64,000 bases of DNA from an uncultured Clostridia bacterium (GTDB lineage: Bacteria; Bacillota; Clostridia; TANB77; CAG-465), in assembly GCA_934169925.1 (NCBI GenBank), contig CAKPOO010000005.1:20886-84885 (forward strand). Direction: 5' to 3'. Shown in pieces: positions 1 to 9,907 of the stretch. The notes under the pieces were generated by a model. It saw only the letters and a program-made list of their open reading frames with translations, ran no database searches and had not been told where the DNA came from. The position numbers and the translations under genes are program-made. How positions within the stretch are numbered: the first letter of the stretch is position 1; each line of letters starts with the position of its first letter.

Positions 1-846
1 TATATTATTTTCAATTTCTTCGTAATCACCTTTTACATCTTTATACAAATCTTTTGGTGAAATAAAATCTTGTGATTCACTATTTTTAAAGCCATACTCA
101 TATACATTTTTACTAACATTACTTAATATATATGGATACATCTGTGAATTTGATGGTAATTTATCTGCGTCTACAACTACATTTGAATTACTAGTTGAAT
201 CTCTATCAAAACTATTAAAAATGTACATACACCTTATTATAATTTTATTAAATTCATCTTTAGTTATATTTTCTTCTAAATTGATATCATTTTCTATTAT
301 TTTCTCTTGTTTCATATATTCAATAATTTCATCTAGTTCATGTTTACTTTCAACGTTCCCTTTTAAGTAATTTTTAAATATATAATATACCATTTCTATA
401 GTATCTTGATTAGTTATATTTTCATCTTTATTTTCAACATTTATATAATTTTTTACTTTATTTATTGAGCCTGTTATATCTCTTATCCAATTTTCATCAC
501 TCAAATCATCAGTAAAAAACATATCATTTAGGTCTCTTTTTTCTTTTGCAGCGAGTGTTGAAATTTTTAATACTTCTATTCTTGATACTTTCTCATCATC
601 ATTATACATTTTTGAAAGTCCAAAAGTATCCATTCTTTCATTAAAGTCTAATTGAAGATACTCTTTATCTATTTCTTTATCCTTTTTATTAAATACAACA
701 GATAAGACAATTATCAATATAACAATTATAAAAACTAAAATGCATGAAAAAATTAAAAATTTCTTCTTGTCTAGTTTTATACTTTTTTTATTATCATTAT
801 TTTTCTTTATTTTTGTTTTATCTTTTTTAACATTTTTTTCTTTCAT
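1..846 (-). CDS. SLH-like membrane-anchored surface protein, paralogue 1 (3' end beyond window)
   Basis: This gene starts at an ATG at 844-846 and runs off the left edge, so 282 codons are visible. The protein begins with a Lys-rich cytoplasmic segment, then one strongly hydrophobic membrane segment at about residues 29-50, and then an extracellular part. Just after the membrane comes a phrase of the type FGLSKMYNDDEKVSRIEVLKI, which resembles the start of an S-layer-homology repeat. A later block (LPSN...YPYILSNV...VYE) closely matches the same block in the gene at 7930-9297, so the two are paralogues. A third copy lies at 6683-7909. The function is inferred to be cell-wall-associated or structural. 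No catalytic motif is seen. The SLH assignment is tentative. Confidence 0.7.
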   Translation of the reverse strand, partial: MKEKNVKKDKTKIKKNNDNKKSIKLDKKKFLIFSCILVFIIVILIIVLSVVFNKKDKEIDKEYLQLDFNERMDTFGLSKMYNDDEKVSRIEVLKISTLAAKEKRDLNDMFFTDDLSDENWIRDITGSINKVKNYINVENKDENITNQDTIEMVYYIFKNYLKGNVESKHELDEIIEYMKQEKIIENDINLEENITKDEFNKIIIRCMYIFNSFDRDSTSNSNVVVDADKLPSNSQMYPYILSNVSKNVYEYGFKNSESQDFISPKDLYKDVKGDYEEIENNI

Positions 847-940
847 AAATTAACCTCACTTACAAAATATTTTTATACATTTTATAGTATATAATAAAAG
901 GCATACTTTTTTCAATAGTAACATTTTATATAAAAGTTAA

Positions 941-977
941 AAAACTTCATATTGTCATTTAAACAATATGAAGTTTT
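941..977 (-). terminator. Hairpin terminator after the 1203-aa surface ORF
   Basis: A perfect 15-bp inverted repeat (941-955 with 963-977) with a 7-nt loop is followed by a T-run on the minus strand. It lies just beyond the stop codon at 995 and before the start region of the next minus-strand gene. Confidence 0.8.
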
Positions 978-994
978 TTGTATAAACATATTTA

Positions 995-3900
995 CTAATT
1001 AAAATCATCTGCAGCTCTATTATCTGTATCATAGAATACTACTGTTCCTCTTATTTTTTGGTAATCTTCACTATTTTTTATAGTTAAAGTTCCTTTTTCA
1101 AATCTTAATCTCATATTAGTAAAACTATTTTGATTATTTACATCATAATTCATATATCCTTCATAATCCCATTGTGTAGTATTTTCTCTTCCATCATTTT
1201 TATTATTTCTATTATATGATAATGTCACTACTGTAGGATTATTATTTACACTATCTTTATATGTATCTATGCAGTAAATATCAAATTTAACACCAATATA
1301 TCCATCTGTTAATGGTTTATTTACATCTACATTACCATTTTCATCTTCTGCTAATGCAATAGCTGAGTTTGGTAGTTTGAATTCGCCATACCAAGATTGT
1401 ATAAATCCTGCATCAGATGTTGTTATCATTGTATCACTATCAAGTTCATACTCTCCACTTACTCTTAGTTTTCTAACATTTATTGATAAATTATCTAAGT
1501 TTGGTGTTGTTGTATCTGTCAACAATGTTCTATATCCATCATTTGGTTTGAAAGCTATTGAATAATCACTACCTTCAAATTTAACATATTTATCAGATGA
1601 ATTTTTATAATATATTTGAATTTTATCATTATACGTACTCATATCACCTGTTTTTGATATGTAATAATATGATGGTACTATTTTTATGCTCCTTGTCATT
1701 TCACTTTTATCTTTTGGATCATAATAACCACTTGTTTTTACATCAAAAGATATTCTATAGCCAAGTTTTGGTGCTTCTACATATTCATTTGATGTATTTT
1801 TATATGGTCCTACTGGTAATATTGTTGATACATATCCTCTTTGTAAATTTTCTCTTGCTCTGTAATAGTTTGTATTATATGCTTGTATTGAATCTCTTAA
1901 AAGTAGACTTCTTACGCCTGAATAATATGCAATTCCTGTTTGTTTATTTACAGCACTTTCATTTGTATTTTCTCTAAATACATTTTTAAAATTAACATCT
2001 AAACAATCTGTTACTTCAAAATCAAATATTCTTCCTAGTGCCACTGTTTTTTGTAGTTTAGAACAAGCATAACTTGCATCTGCTACTAAACTTTCTACTC
2101 CTGTTTCTTGGTTGTATGTTTTATTTCTTCTTTCTATAATACCAGAATCAATATATGGTTTAGAAGATGGTGAATCTGCACTCTTTAAGCTTGATTGTTT
2201 TATTTGACTTATTACATAATCTTCACTTATTTGATTCTTTGTTGAAACAAAAGCTTTTATATTTCCATATGCAGCTCCAACAGCAGTTGACGTTGGTCTT
2301 GATACTGAATATGCATTAAATTTTGCAGTTACTGATTTATCACCTATTCCTATTTCATAGTCTTTTAGTTTTATAATTGATCCAGCACTTACAAGAGTTC
2401 CAGCTCCAACATTTTTCTTTGTATAATTATCAGATTTATCCCAAATTGTTCTACTATCTAATAATTTTACATCAAAGTCAAATGTCACATATGTTGCTGT
2501 TATGTATTTTTGTGTTTGTTTAAATTCAGAATATATTGTTTCATATGATCCATTATTTTCTGGTGTTACTGTAATTGTAAAATTAGCATTTTGTTGTATT
2601 ACTGATACATTATCTTTATTTACCTCTGAGTGATCAACTACGTCATCTGCAGATTTTACTTTAACTTCTTTTATTTTTGCAAGTGTATATATGTTTACAT
2701 CATCAGCTTTATCATCTGATATAGTTCCTGGATTTGCTGTACTTGAGTTACTACCTAATAAATTATACTCTCTATAATAGGTAGTGCCTGTTGGGTATCT
2801 AAGTCCGTTATAATAAGTATTACCAACTTTATGATCTCCTTGTATACTAAAATCCTCTTTTTGTGTTTTATTAGAAGTAATGCTATTTAATGTTCCATAT
2901 ATATTATTTGATGCAAAAATTTGACTAGTTGTACTTGTATTTTTTAAAGTATCTATTGAAGCGTTTTTAACATTTTGAATGTTTGATCTTCCTGAATCTG
3001 TCATATACACATTTGTATTACTTCTTGATTCATACACTTTATTTCTATCATTACTATTTGTAATACCTTCTACTTTTCCTATTACATTTGATGATGTTGA
3101 ATCAATTGCATATGCTGTATATTCATTTAAATCGTATGTTGGATTTGTTCCATTTGTACTAATTGTATATTTTACGTTTCTTGGTCTACAAATTTCTGCT
3201 ACTATGCTTGGTCTTAAGTATTCAGATGATGGTACATATGTTACATTTTCAATTGTGCTATCATTTGAATTATTAAATTTTTGGTATCCTCCACCATTAT
3301 TGTAATATGAAGTAAACTTCAATTCTGAGTTTTTACCTATTGAAGTTGCAGAATCTTCAGAATATGATTCTGGTGTGTAATAATAATCTATATAAATTTT
3401 ATTCTTACTGCTATTTTCAATTGTTACTTGTAAATTTGAACTAGATGTATAAACTTGAGTTGCATTTTTTATCTTACTTTCCATTCTATCATTAGTATAT
3501 GTTCTTACATAACCGTTACAATTATATACTATACCATTCTTAATAATTGTACCTGATCTATTAATTACTAACTTATCAGCTTTATCTACTTCAAAATATT
3601 CAGAGTATCCACTTAATCCTACAGTTTTTACAAGTGAGCTAAAATTAGATAAGTCATCTCCTGCATAATATACAGTTTTTCTTTCACTATATCCATTATT
3701 TACTTTTTGAAGTGATGTAAATCCTAATTCTTTACATGTTGCTACCTCGTTTGCATTTGCAAATGAATTATCTTGTGCATAACTTCCATCACTTTGTTTT
3801 ATCATATGTCTTACATATACTTTTACTGATGGTTCTAAGTTATATCCAAAATCAAATTTATATGTTATAGCATGAATTAAACTATCTTTTGTAACATCAT

Positions 3901-4606
3901 TTATTTTTAGTGATGATTGATGATTAAGTTTATCAATACTAATATCAGTTATTTTTCCACTAGATAAATCTTTTAATGTAGATGTCCTTAAATTAAATTT
4001 ATTATATGCATCAGACAATTTCATTTCTTTTGCATAATATTCTAAATTTATATTATTAACTTTTAAAAATATTTCATCAGAATTTTCATCTTTTTTATAA
4101 TATAACTTAGTTGGTGCATTTACGTCTAAACTATCTGAATAATTATGTGGATTGTCATTAAAATTATTCAATAGATTTTTCACATTAGTTACATACACTT
4201 CTTTTATACGTGGAATATTTTCTTCACTATATTTAAAATTAAATTCTACATTTCTTTTTTCATAGTATAAATAAATATATACGTCATCTTTTCCATATGG
4301 AATAGATAATTCGTCAGAACTAGCTCCTCCTGAACTACCATTTTTTATATAGTACCCTACATAACCACAATTATCATTATTATTGTCATATTTATCAAAA
4401 AAATTATATGTGCCTCGTTCATTATCACTATCATACGAATCTTGATTTGTATCTCCTATTTTAATAGTGCTCCAATTTTTAGATAACAATTGACCATTAT
4501 AACTTGTAAATTCACTTGTTCGATTTCTATCTCCATCTCCTATATTTGAATACTGATCATAATAATTTACTCGAGTTAAGTATAAGCGACCGGGGTTCAT
4601 AATCAA
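995..4606 (-). CDS. Large secreted adhesin-like protein, downstream piece (frame-broken)
   Basis: This 1203-residue open frame is rich in Ser, Thr, Asn and Tyr and in beta-strand-like stretches, as is usual for extracellular adhesins. It has no signal peptide and no membrane segment of its own. Its first ATG (4604-4606) has no ribosome site at a usable distance and lies inside the end of the upstream ORF (4557-5885), shared over 50 bases in another frame. The upstream ORF's last beta-rich stretch ends in a pattern (EINIDYEP) like one seen early in this ORF (YIYLYYEK). Both facts suggest one original protein of about 1640 residues split by a frameshift. No LPXTG sorting signal is seen at the C-terminus, so any anchoring is probably non-covalent. 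A segment around GRIFDFEVTDC may be a separate domain, but I could not name it. Confidence 0.6.
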   Translation of the reverse strand: MIMNPGRLYLTRVNYYDQYSNIGDGDRNRTSEFTSYNGQLLSKNWSTIKIGDTNQDSYDSDNERGTYNFFDKYDNNNDNCGYVGYYIKNGSSGGASSDELSIPYGKDDVYIYLYYEKRNVEFNFKYSEENIPRIKEVYVTNVKNLLNNFNDNPHNYSDSLDVNAPTKLYYKKDENSDEIFLKVNNINLEYYAKEMKLSDAYNKFNLRTSTLKDLSSGKITDISIDKLNHQSSLKINDVTKDSLIHAITYKFDFGYNLEPSVKVYVRHMIKQSDGSYAQDNSFANANEVATCKELGFTSLQKVNNGYSERKTVYYAGDDLSNFSSLVKTVGLSGYSEYFEVDKADKLVINRSGTIIKNGIVYNCNGYVRTYTNDRMESKIKNATQVYTSSSNLQVTIENSSKNKIYIDYYYTPESYSEDSATSIGKNSELKFTSYYNNGGGYQKFNNSNDSTIENVTYVPSSEYLRPSIVAEICRPRNVKYTISTNGTNPTYDLNEYTAYAIDSTSSNVIGKVEGITNSNDRNKVYESRSNTNVYMTDSGRSNIQNVKNASIDTLKNTSTTSQIFASNNIYGTLNSITSNKTQKEDFSIQGDHKVGNTYYNGLRYPTGTTYYREYNLLGSNSSTANPGTISDDKADDVNIYTLAKIKEVKVKSADDVVDHSEVNKDNVSVIQQNANFTITVTPENNGSYETIYSEFKQTQKYITATYVTFDFDVKLLDSRTIWDKSDNYTKKNVGAGTLVSAGSIIKLKDYEIGIGDKSVTAKFNAYSVSRPTSTAVGAAYGNIKAFVSTKNQISEDYVISQIKQSSLKSADSPSSKPYIDSGIIERRNKTYNQETGVESLVADASYACSKLQKTVALGRIFDFEVTDCLDVNFKNVFRENTNESAVNKQTGIAYYSGVRSLLLRDSIQAYNTNYYRARENLQRGYVSTILPVGPYKNTSNEYVEAPKLGYRISFDVKTSGYYDPKDKSEMTRSIKIVPSYYYISKTGDMSTYNDKIQIYYKNSSDKYVKFEGSDYSIAFKPNDGYRTLLTDTTTPNLDNLSINVRKLRVSGEYELDSDTMITTSDAGFIQSWYGEFKLPNSAIALAEDENGNVDVNKPLTDGYIGVKFDIYCIDTYKDSVNNNPTVVTLSYNRNNKNDGRENTTQWDYEGYMNYDVNNQNSFTNMRLRFEKGTLTIKNSEDYQKIRGTVVFYDTDNRAADDFN

Positions 4607-5885
4607 TATTTATTTCAAGTACTTCCGATGAACTTTTATGTTCGTTTAATTTTACAAAATAATATGATCCGTCAAAGCTTACAGTTAATTTTTCTAAATC
4701 ACCAGATCCACTTTCTGCATTTTCTATATATTTTTTAAAATCATAATAATCTCCAACTAAAGTACCTCTTTTTTTATTACCAACCAATAAATAAATATAA
4801 TCTGGCTCATCAGTACACTCAGACCAAGTCGGATTTTCATTACTATCAAGTACATTTAAATAATGATGTACTTTTATCAAATATGATTTAAAATAAAAAT
4901 CTACCGTATAATTATTGGAAGAATTAGCTTCTTGTTTTTCAGCTCCAGAATAATACGCACTCATTAATTTATCATAATCACCTTGGCTAACATAGCTATC
5001 TTTATCATCGTAACGAAAATCCTTTGTTTCATTTACTGAAATTTCATCTCCAGTAATAATATAAACAGGATCACTATCATCATTTAAAAAATATCTAGCT
5101 TTTGGTATTACTTTTTTAGGTAAGTTAAAATAATTTGTAGTTACAAGTCTTTGTGCTTCATCTATATCACACATATAGTAATATAAATCAGATTTAGGAG
5201 CATCTATTATATTTACTAAATTAGCGACACAAGATATCATAGTAGCATTTTCTCCACAAACAACATACATATAATTAATTAACTTATAAACATTTTCACT
5301 AATTTCACCATTTTCATAATACTTCTTTACATAATCTTTAGCTTCTTTATCTTCTCCACCTTCACCAAAATTTCCACCACCAGGATCATTATGTTCATCT
5401 GAAAATCCAATGTTAATTTTATTTAGAGTATCTCTACAAGTCTTATCAAAAAGTTCTATATACTCGCCACTTCTAATTCCCCATATTATTTTTTGTTTTA
5501 TAACGTCTACTGCTGGTATTTTTTTACCATTTTCACTTTGAGTTTCTAAATGATTATATTCTGAAAGACTTGAGTTTATTACTTTTGATATCAATACTTC
5601 TTCATTTTCTTTTCCTTCACTCTTTAAAGTACGTTCATTATCTCCAGAAACATTATAATATTTATAAGAATTTGTACAACTATGTCCATGATCTATACAA
5701 AAAACTAAATGTGAATCTCCCTCTTCATCATACAAATTAATATAATATATATTTTCTCCTGCTATAGTATCATTTACAGCTTTTGTAATAGATGTACTAC
5801 CAGCAGCATCTACTTTTTCTCTAAAAATTAAAAGCGTAACAATACTAAAAAAAATAATTAACATCACTTTTTTATACCTTTTCAT
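4557..5885 (-). CDS. Secreted protein with thioester-domain-like N-terminus (upstream piece of split adhesin)
   Basis: The chosen ATG (5883-5885) follows AGGTG; an in-frame ATG four codons earlier overlaps that ribosome site. The 442-aa protein starts with a typical signal peptide (KRYKK, a hydrophobic stretch, then a possible VDA-A cleavage site). About 30 residues later comes VFCIDHG (Cys63), and then IKQKIIWGI (Gln131, Trp135). A Cys in a CID-type motif followed by Gln in a Q-x-x-x-W motif is the pattern of Gram-positive thioester domains, which form a Cys-Gln bond and attach covalently to host surfaces. The spacing fits, but the match was made by eye. The ORF ends in TGA 50 bases into the following ORF. 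The transition occurs at CCCC (4591-4594), where a one-base slip would join the two frames. Confidence 0.6.
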   Translation of the reverse strand: MKRYKKVMLIIFFSIVTLLIFREKVDAAGSTSITKAVNDTIAGENIYYINLYDEEGDSHLVFCIDHGHSCTNSYKYYNVSGDNERTLKSEGKENEEVLISKVINSSLSEYNHLETQSENGKKIPAVDVIKQKIIWGIRSGEYIELFDKTCRDTLNKINIGFSDEHNDPGGGNFGEGGEDKEAKDYVKKYYENGEISENVYKLINYMYVVCGENATMISCVANLVNIIDAPKSDLYYYMCDIDEAQRLVTTNYFNLPKKVIPKARYFLNDDSDPVYIITGDEISVNETKDFRYDDKDSYVSQGDYDKLMSAYYSGAEKQEANSSNNYTVDFYFKSYLIKVHHYLNVLDSNENPTWSECTDEPDYIYLLVGNKKRGTLVGDYYDFKKYIENAESGSGDLEKLTVSFDGSYYFVKLNEHKSSSEVLEINIDYEPRSLILNSSKLL

Positions 5886-6010
5886 ACAACACCTCATCTA
5901 TTAGACTAAAATTTATATAATTATTATATAAATTATTATCACTTTTTTCAACAAAATCATTAAATTATTGGTATTCTTAAAAAAATTATAACATTATTTT
6001 TTTAATTAAG

Positions 6011-6045
6011 AAAAACTCATTTGTTAAAATAACAAATGAGTTTTT
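6011..6045 (-). terminator. Hairpin terminator after the lipoprotein gene
   Basis: A perfect 15-bp inverted repeat (6011-6025 with 6031-6045) and flanking A/T runs sit just beyond the stop codon of the gene ending at 6064. Confidence 0.8.
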
Positions 6046-6063
6046 TTGATTAAATTTAATACT

Positions 6064-6558
6064 TCAATCAATAGGAAGATATAAAATGTAAAGTCTTGAA
6101 GAAAATTCAAGTTTAAAATATCCATTACCAATTGTATTAACTACCACGTAATCAGTAGTTGCATTAGCTGAGCCATTCCAATTACTTGCTATCATTGACT
6201 TAGACATAGTTTCCATTTTGTTAAATGAATCAAATGATTTAAGGTCAATTTCTTCATTCATAGAACATTTTCTTACTCCAAATTCTTTTACAAATTCATC
6301 AGCGTATTTATCACTAATCAAGTCAATATTACTAACAAATATCTTCTCAGCGTTTGAAAAATCCGGTTCCTCGCTTTTACTTTCCACCTCTGTTGCTATA
6401 CTAGTAGCAACAGTTTTGCTTTCAGTTTCTTTCTCTGTTTCCTCAATTGTCACTTGAGTTTGCGCTTTATTATCACTTGTTGCCTCGACAGGTGAACCGC
6501 ACGCAGAAAAAGAAATTAAACAAGCTAAACACAATAAAATAGATAAACACCTTTTCAT
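6064..6558 (-). CDS. Small secreted lipoprotein, unknown function
   Basis: The protein has 164 residues. The N-terminus has two basic residues, a hydrophobic core and a lipobox-like SFSAC ending in Cys at about residue 20, so it is probably lipidated and attached to the outer face of the membrane. A Thr/Glu/Ser/Lys-rich linker (about residues 25-70) leads to a compact domain of about 90 residues that I do not recognise. AGGAGG lies a few bases upstream of the ATG. It sits between the split adhesin and two SLH-like paralogues, so an envelope role is likely. Confidence 0.75.
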   Translation of the reverse strand: MKRCLSILLCLACLISFSACGSPVEATSDNKAQTQVTIEETEKETESKTVATSIATEVESKSEEPDFSNAEKIFVSNIDLISDKYADEFVKEFGVRKCSMNEEIDLKSFDSFNKMETMSKSMIASNWNGSANATTDYVVVNTIGNGYFKLEFSSRLYILYLPID

Positions 6559-6682
6559 AAAAAAATCCTCCTTGCTATTAAGCCTTGATAATTATAAATT
6601 TCTACCAAAGTATATCACAATAAACATTTAGTGTCAATTTTTTTATGAATTTATTATATTTATACATATAAGTATTTTATTT

Positions 6683-7909
6683 TTAATAATATACTAAACA
6701 TTCATCTAATAACACAGTTATTAAATCAACATATCCTTTATATTCTTTATTTTTTTCGAAACTATTACTTTCAAAATTAATCAAATTAATTTCTTGCATT
6801 AATGTTATATTATCAATATCAGAATTTAAAATTTTGAATTCAACGTATGTTCTTACATTATAGTTGTTGTTTTTATAATATACAAGAGGAATAATTGGGT
6901 AACCTTTTCCTTCTATTTTTATTTTATTTTGTTTTACATATTCAACATAATTTTCTATATCTTTTCTAGGAAGAGCAGAAACCTTATTTATACTTCTTGC
7001 GTATTTTTCTATATCAAAATCCTCTTTTTCAAATTCTTCATAATTTACATTTAAAATAATATCGTATAATTCTTTTGTACTTTTAATTATATCTTTATAT
7101 CTATTTGACACTTCAGAAAAAATATCAATAGGTTCTTTGTAATCATACTCTTTTTTTATCTCAATAGTATAAGCTTCAGTATTTGAACTTGGATAAAAAG
7201 GTAATTTGTATAAAGATTTTATATTTGATTCATTCTTTAAAAATTCATAATCTACATCTCTACACATAGTTTTAAATACATATATGTATTTTACCATTAT
7301 TTCTTTACTTTTTTCTTTAGTTAATACTTGTTCAAAATCTTCCTTTTCAACAATATCTTTATCATACATTGTTTGAATTGCTATCTTTTTTTCTTCTTCG
7401 TAGTTATTTATATTTTCTAATGTTATTTTTTCGGAAGTCTCTACATCATTATATCTACCTTTTTCAATAAGGTAAAGTGCATATAATTCATCTGCAACAG
7501 TTATTTTTTCATCTTTATTACTTTTTGTAATAACTTTTTTTAAATTATTTGTATATGCGTAATTTTTTAATATAAAATCTTCATCTGAATATTTATATCC
7601 TTCAACAAAAGCATTTTCAATGCTATCTTTGTTCATTGAAATTAAAAAATTTATTTTTAATGCTTCTATTTTTGTAATCTCATCACTACATTCATCATAC
7701 ATTTTATTAAAGCCAAATAATTCTATTTTTTCATCGTAATTTATTCCATCCCAAAATTCTCTTTTTAAATTAAAGTTACTACCTTTTTGTATAAAAAATA
7801 GTACTGCTACTATAACTATTATAAATATTAATAAAGAAACTAAGCAAAGAGTTATCTTTTTCTTATATAACTTTATGTCTTTTTTACTTTTTTTAACTTT
7901 TTCTTTCAT
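6683..7909 (-). CDS. SLH-like membrane-anchored surface protein, paralogue 2
   Basis: The protein has 408 residues: a Lys-rich start, one membrane segment at about residues 20-42, then an extracellular part. The phrase FGFNKMYDECSDEITKIEALKI after the membrane parallels paralogues 1 and 3 and resembles an SLH repeat. The C-terminal half also aligns with the other copies (for example an xPIDIFSEVSNRYK-like segment against NPLEIYSSLKFKY in paralogue 3). It ends 20 bases before the start of nothing else in its own frame and follows paralogue 3 by only 20 bases, so paralogues 2 and 3 are probably co-transcribed. No enzyme motif is seen. The role is inferred as a wall-associated structural or anchoring protein. 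Confidence 0.7.
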   Translation of the reverse strand: MKEKVKKSKKDIKLYKKKITLCLVSLLIFIIVIVAVLFFIQKGSNFNLKREFWDGINYDEKIELFGFNKMYDECSDEITKIEALKINFLISMNKDSIENAFVEGYKYSDEDFILKNYAYTNNLKKVITKSNKDEKITVADELYALYLIEKGRYNDVETSEKITLENINNYEEEKKIAIQTMYDKDIVEKEDFEQVLTKEKSKEIMVKYIYVFKTMCRDVDYEFLKNESNIKSLYKLPFYPSSNTEAYTIEIKKEYDYKEPIDIFSEVSNRYKDIIKSTKELYDIILNVNYEEFEKEDFDIEKYARSINKVSALPRKDIENYVEYVKQNKIKIEGKGYPIIPLVYYKNNNYNVRTYVEFKILNSDIDNITLMQEINLINFESNSFEKNKEYKGYVDLITVLLDECLVYY

Positions 7910-7929
7910 AATATATAAACCTTTCGTTA

Positions 7930-9297
7930 TTATTTAACGATATTTTCACTTAAAGGATTTGCAACTATATAAATTACATCATATTCATCATCAATTTTAA
8001 AAGGTATATCAACATATATTGTTTTTTCACCAAGAGTATATGAAGTATCTTCATTATCTTTAAATAATACACTGTTAAGATTTTCAGTTGTTTTTAAATC
8101 ATAACTTACTTTTACTCTAGCTCTATAGTTTTGACCATCAAAATATATTACTGGAAATTGAAGTTTTGATGTAGCAGTAATTCTAATTTTGTTATCTTTT
8201 ATCTTTTTAATATAATCATTGATATCTTCTGATTTTACAACATAATTTGTTGCTTCATATATATTTTTTTTAAATGAATTTTCATCAAAATTTTCATAAT
8301 CAATATTAAATATAGCATTTACATAACTTAATACTTCATTATTAATAGTTGTATATTTGAATTTTAAACTTGAATATATTTCAAGTGGATTTTTGAATTC
8401 TTTTTCATCTAATTTTATATATGATTTTTCATATACTGTTTTATCTACATTTGAAAGTGTATATGGAAAATCTGCTTTATTAGATGGCATTTTTTCTTGT
8501 TTTATATTAATTCTATCTCCGTCTAAAGTTATTAAATTATATTCAACAATTGCTTTTATTAACATTTCATCTAATTTTGATTTAGTTAAAACTTTTTTAC
8601 CGTTTATGTTAGAAGATGAATCTTCAATAATATTGTTATGAGCATTATCTGCAATATACCATTTTTCTTCATCAGAATATTTGCTATAATCTTTAAATTT
8701 AGGTGTTTGTTCAATATCTAAATTTTTCCCTAAAATCTTTTGTTTTGCTTTAGATATGTATTTTATAGCATCTAAATATGTTGCCTTTTGATTTTGATTT
8801 GAAGAAGTTATTTCATCTTTTAATAAAAGGCCTGAATTTTGTGCATATAAAATATAATTTTGATTTGCATATTCAAGATTTTCACTTTCAATATATTCTG
8901 CCATACTTTGTGTAACATCATCTGTATTTAAATAACAAGATACAACCAGTTTAATAAGTTCTGATTTAGTAACCTCATCTTTTGGTTCTGCTTTATTATT
9001 ATCATACATCATGGCAAATCCATATTTTTCCATTAAGCTATCATAGTTTGAAAAACCAAGTTTTGAATTAGAAATTAATTTTACACATAAAATTATACAA
9101 ATAATTACAATCAAACAAATTAATATTAATGTAATCTTTGATTTAAATATTTTTTTGTTTTTTCTTTCCTTTTTCTTTTTATCCATAGTTACTTTATTTG
9201 CTGTTTCTTGAGTATTATCTCTTTTATATGCTGGAACAAAATTTTGATCTTTTAAATTTTCTTGATTTTCATTTTTTACATTGTTATTATCTTCCAT
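7930..9297 (-). CDS. SLH-like membrane-anchored surface protein, paralogue 3
   Basis: The protein has 455 residues. A hydrophilic cytoplasmic tail of about 50 residues rich in Asn, Gln and Lys precedes one membrane segment (about 53-72). After it come three stretches with SLH-like features: DEVTKSELIKLVV, a middle repeat, and FKDYSKYSDEEKWYIAD followed by GKKVLTKSKLDEMLIKAI. This order (FxD...W..A...G.I...G...T+.E) is that of S-layer-homology repeats. The C-terminal half is shared with the two paralogues. It is the first gene of the pair 7930-9297 / 6683-7909. Confidence 0.7.
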   Translation of the reverse strand: MEDNNNVKNENQENLKDQNFVPAYKRDNTQETANKVTMDKKKKERKNKKIFKSKITLILICLIVIICIILCVKLISNSKLGFSNYDSLMEKYGFAMMYDNNKAEPKDEVTKSELIKLVVSCYLNTDDVTQSMAEYIESENLEYANQNYILYAQNSGLLLKDEITSSNQNQKATYLDAIKYISKAKQKILGKNLDIEQTPKFKDYSKYSDEEKWYIADNAHNNIIEDSSSNINGKKVLTKSKLDEMLIKAIVEYNLITLDGDRINIKQEKMPSNKADFPYTLSNVDKTVYEKSYIKLDEKEFKNPLEIYSSLKFKYTTINNEVLSYVNAIFNIDYENFDENSFKKNIYEATNYVVKSEDINDYIKKIKDNKIRITATSKLQFPVIYFDGQNYRARVKVSYDLKTTENLNSVLFKDNEDTSYTLGEKTIYVDIPFKIDDEYDVIYIVANPLSENIVK

Positions 9298-9414
9298 AAT
9301 ATTAACCTCTCATATATTTTCACATTTAATAGTATATAATAAAAAATATACTTTTTTCAATAGTATTTACGCATTAAAAATATATAAAATTTAAGGATTA
9401 AAATATACATTAAA

Positions 9415-9446
9415 AAAAATGCACTTTCAAACGAAAATGCATTTTT
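9415..9446 (-). terminator. Hairpin terminator after the 142-aa membrane protein
   Basis: An inverted repeat AAAAATGCA / TGCATTTTT (9415-9423 and 9438-9446) with flanking A/T runs lies between the genes ending at 9479 and starting at 9297, both on the minus strand. Confidence 0.65.
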
Positions 9447-9478
9447 AGATTAAAACCTAATAAACAATTATATAGTTC

Positions 9479-9907
9479 TTATTTGATATTTATCTTGTTT
9501 AAATTTCTTTTTTCTATATTTTTGGCAATTACAAAATATAAAAAAATAGAAATAAAAATTGTAAATACTAACATAAAGATAAAGTAATAAAAACCAAAAA
9601 CATAATAACTAACCATTGTAGTTCCTAATAAAATTGTTGTAACTAATCTAGTTAAATTCTTTCTATTTGAAAGATATACCAGCTTAATACTACATTTTCG
9701 ATATATTACCTTTGAAAATAAATTAATTGATACTAAAAATGTAGCAAAGTTATATAGTATAAAAAATAACAAATACAAAATTGTACTTACAACAAAAAGA
9801 TTAAAAAATACACAAATAATGGCACCTAAAAAACAAATTAAACTAAAAACTTTCATAAGATTACAATATCTTTTGTTACCAGAAACTTTCCATAAAAACT
9901 CTTTCAT
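9479..9907 (-). CDS. Small four-helix membrane protein, unknown
   Basis: The protein has 142 residues and is almost entirely hydrophobic. About four membrane segments are visible, at roughly residues 20-38, 40-60, 88-105 and 108-130, with a basic cytoplasmic loop (YRKCS...SNRKN) between the second and third. AGGAGG precedes the ATG. No family was recognised. It forms a single-gene unit with its own terminator. Confidence 0.6.
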   Translation of the reverse strand: MKEFLWKVSGNKRYCNLMKVFSLICFLGAIICVFFNLFVVSTILYLLFFILYNFATFLVSINLFSKVIYRKCSIKLVYLSNRKNLTRLVTTILLGTTMVSYYVFGFYYFIFMLVFTIFISIFLYFVIAKNIEKRNLNKINIK

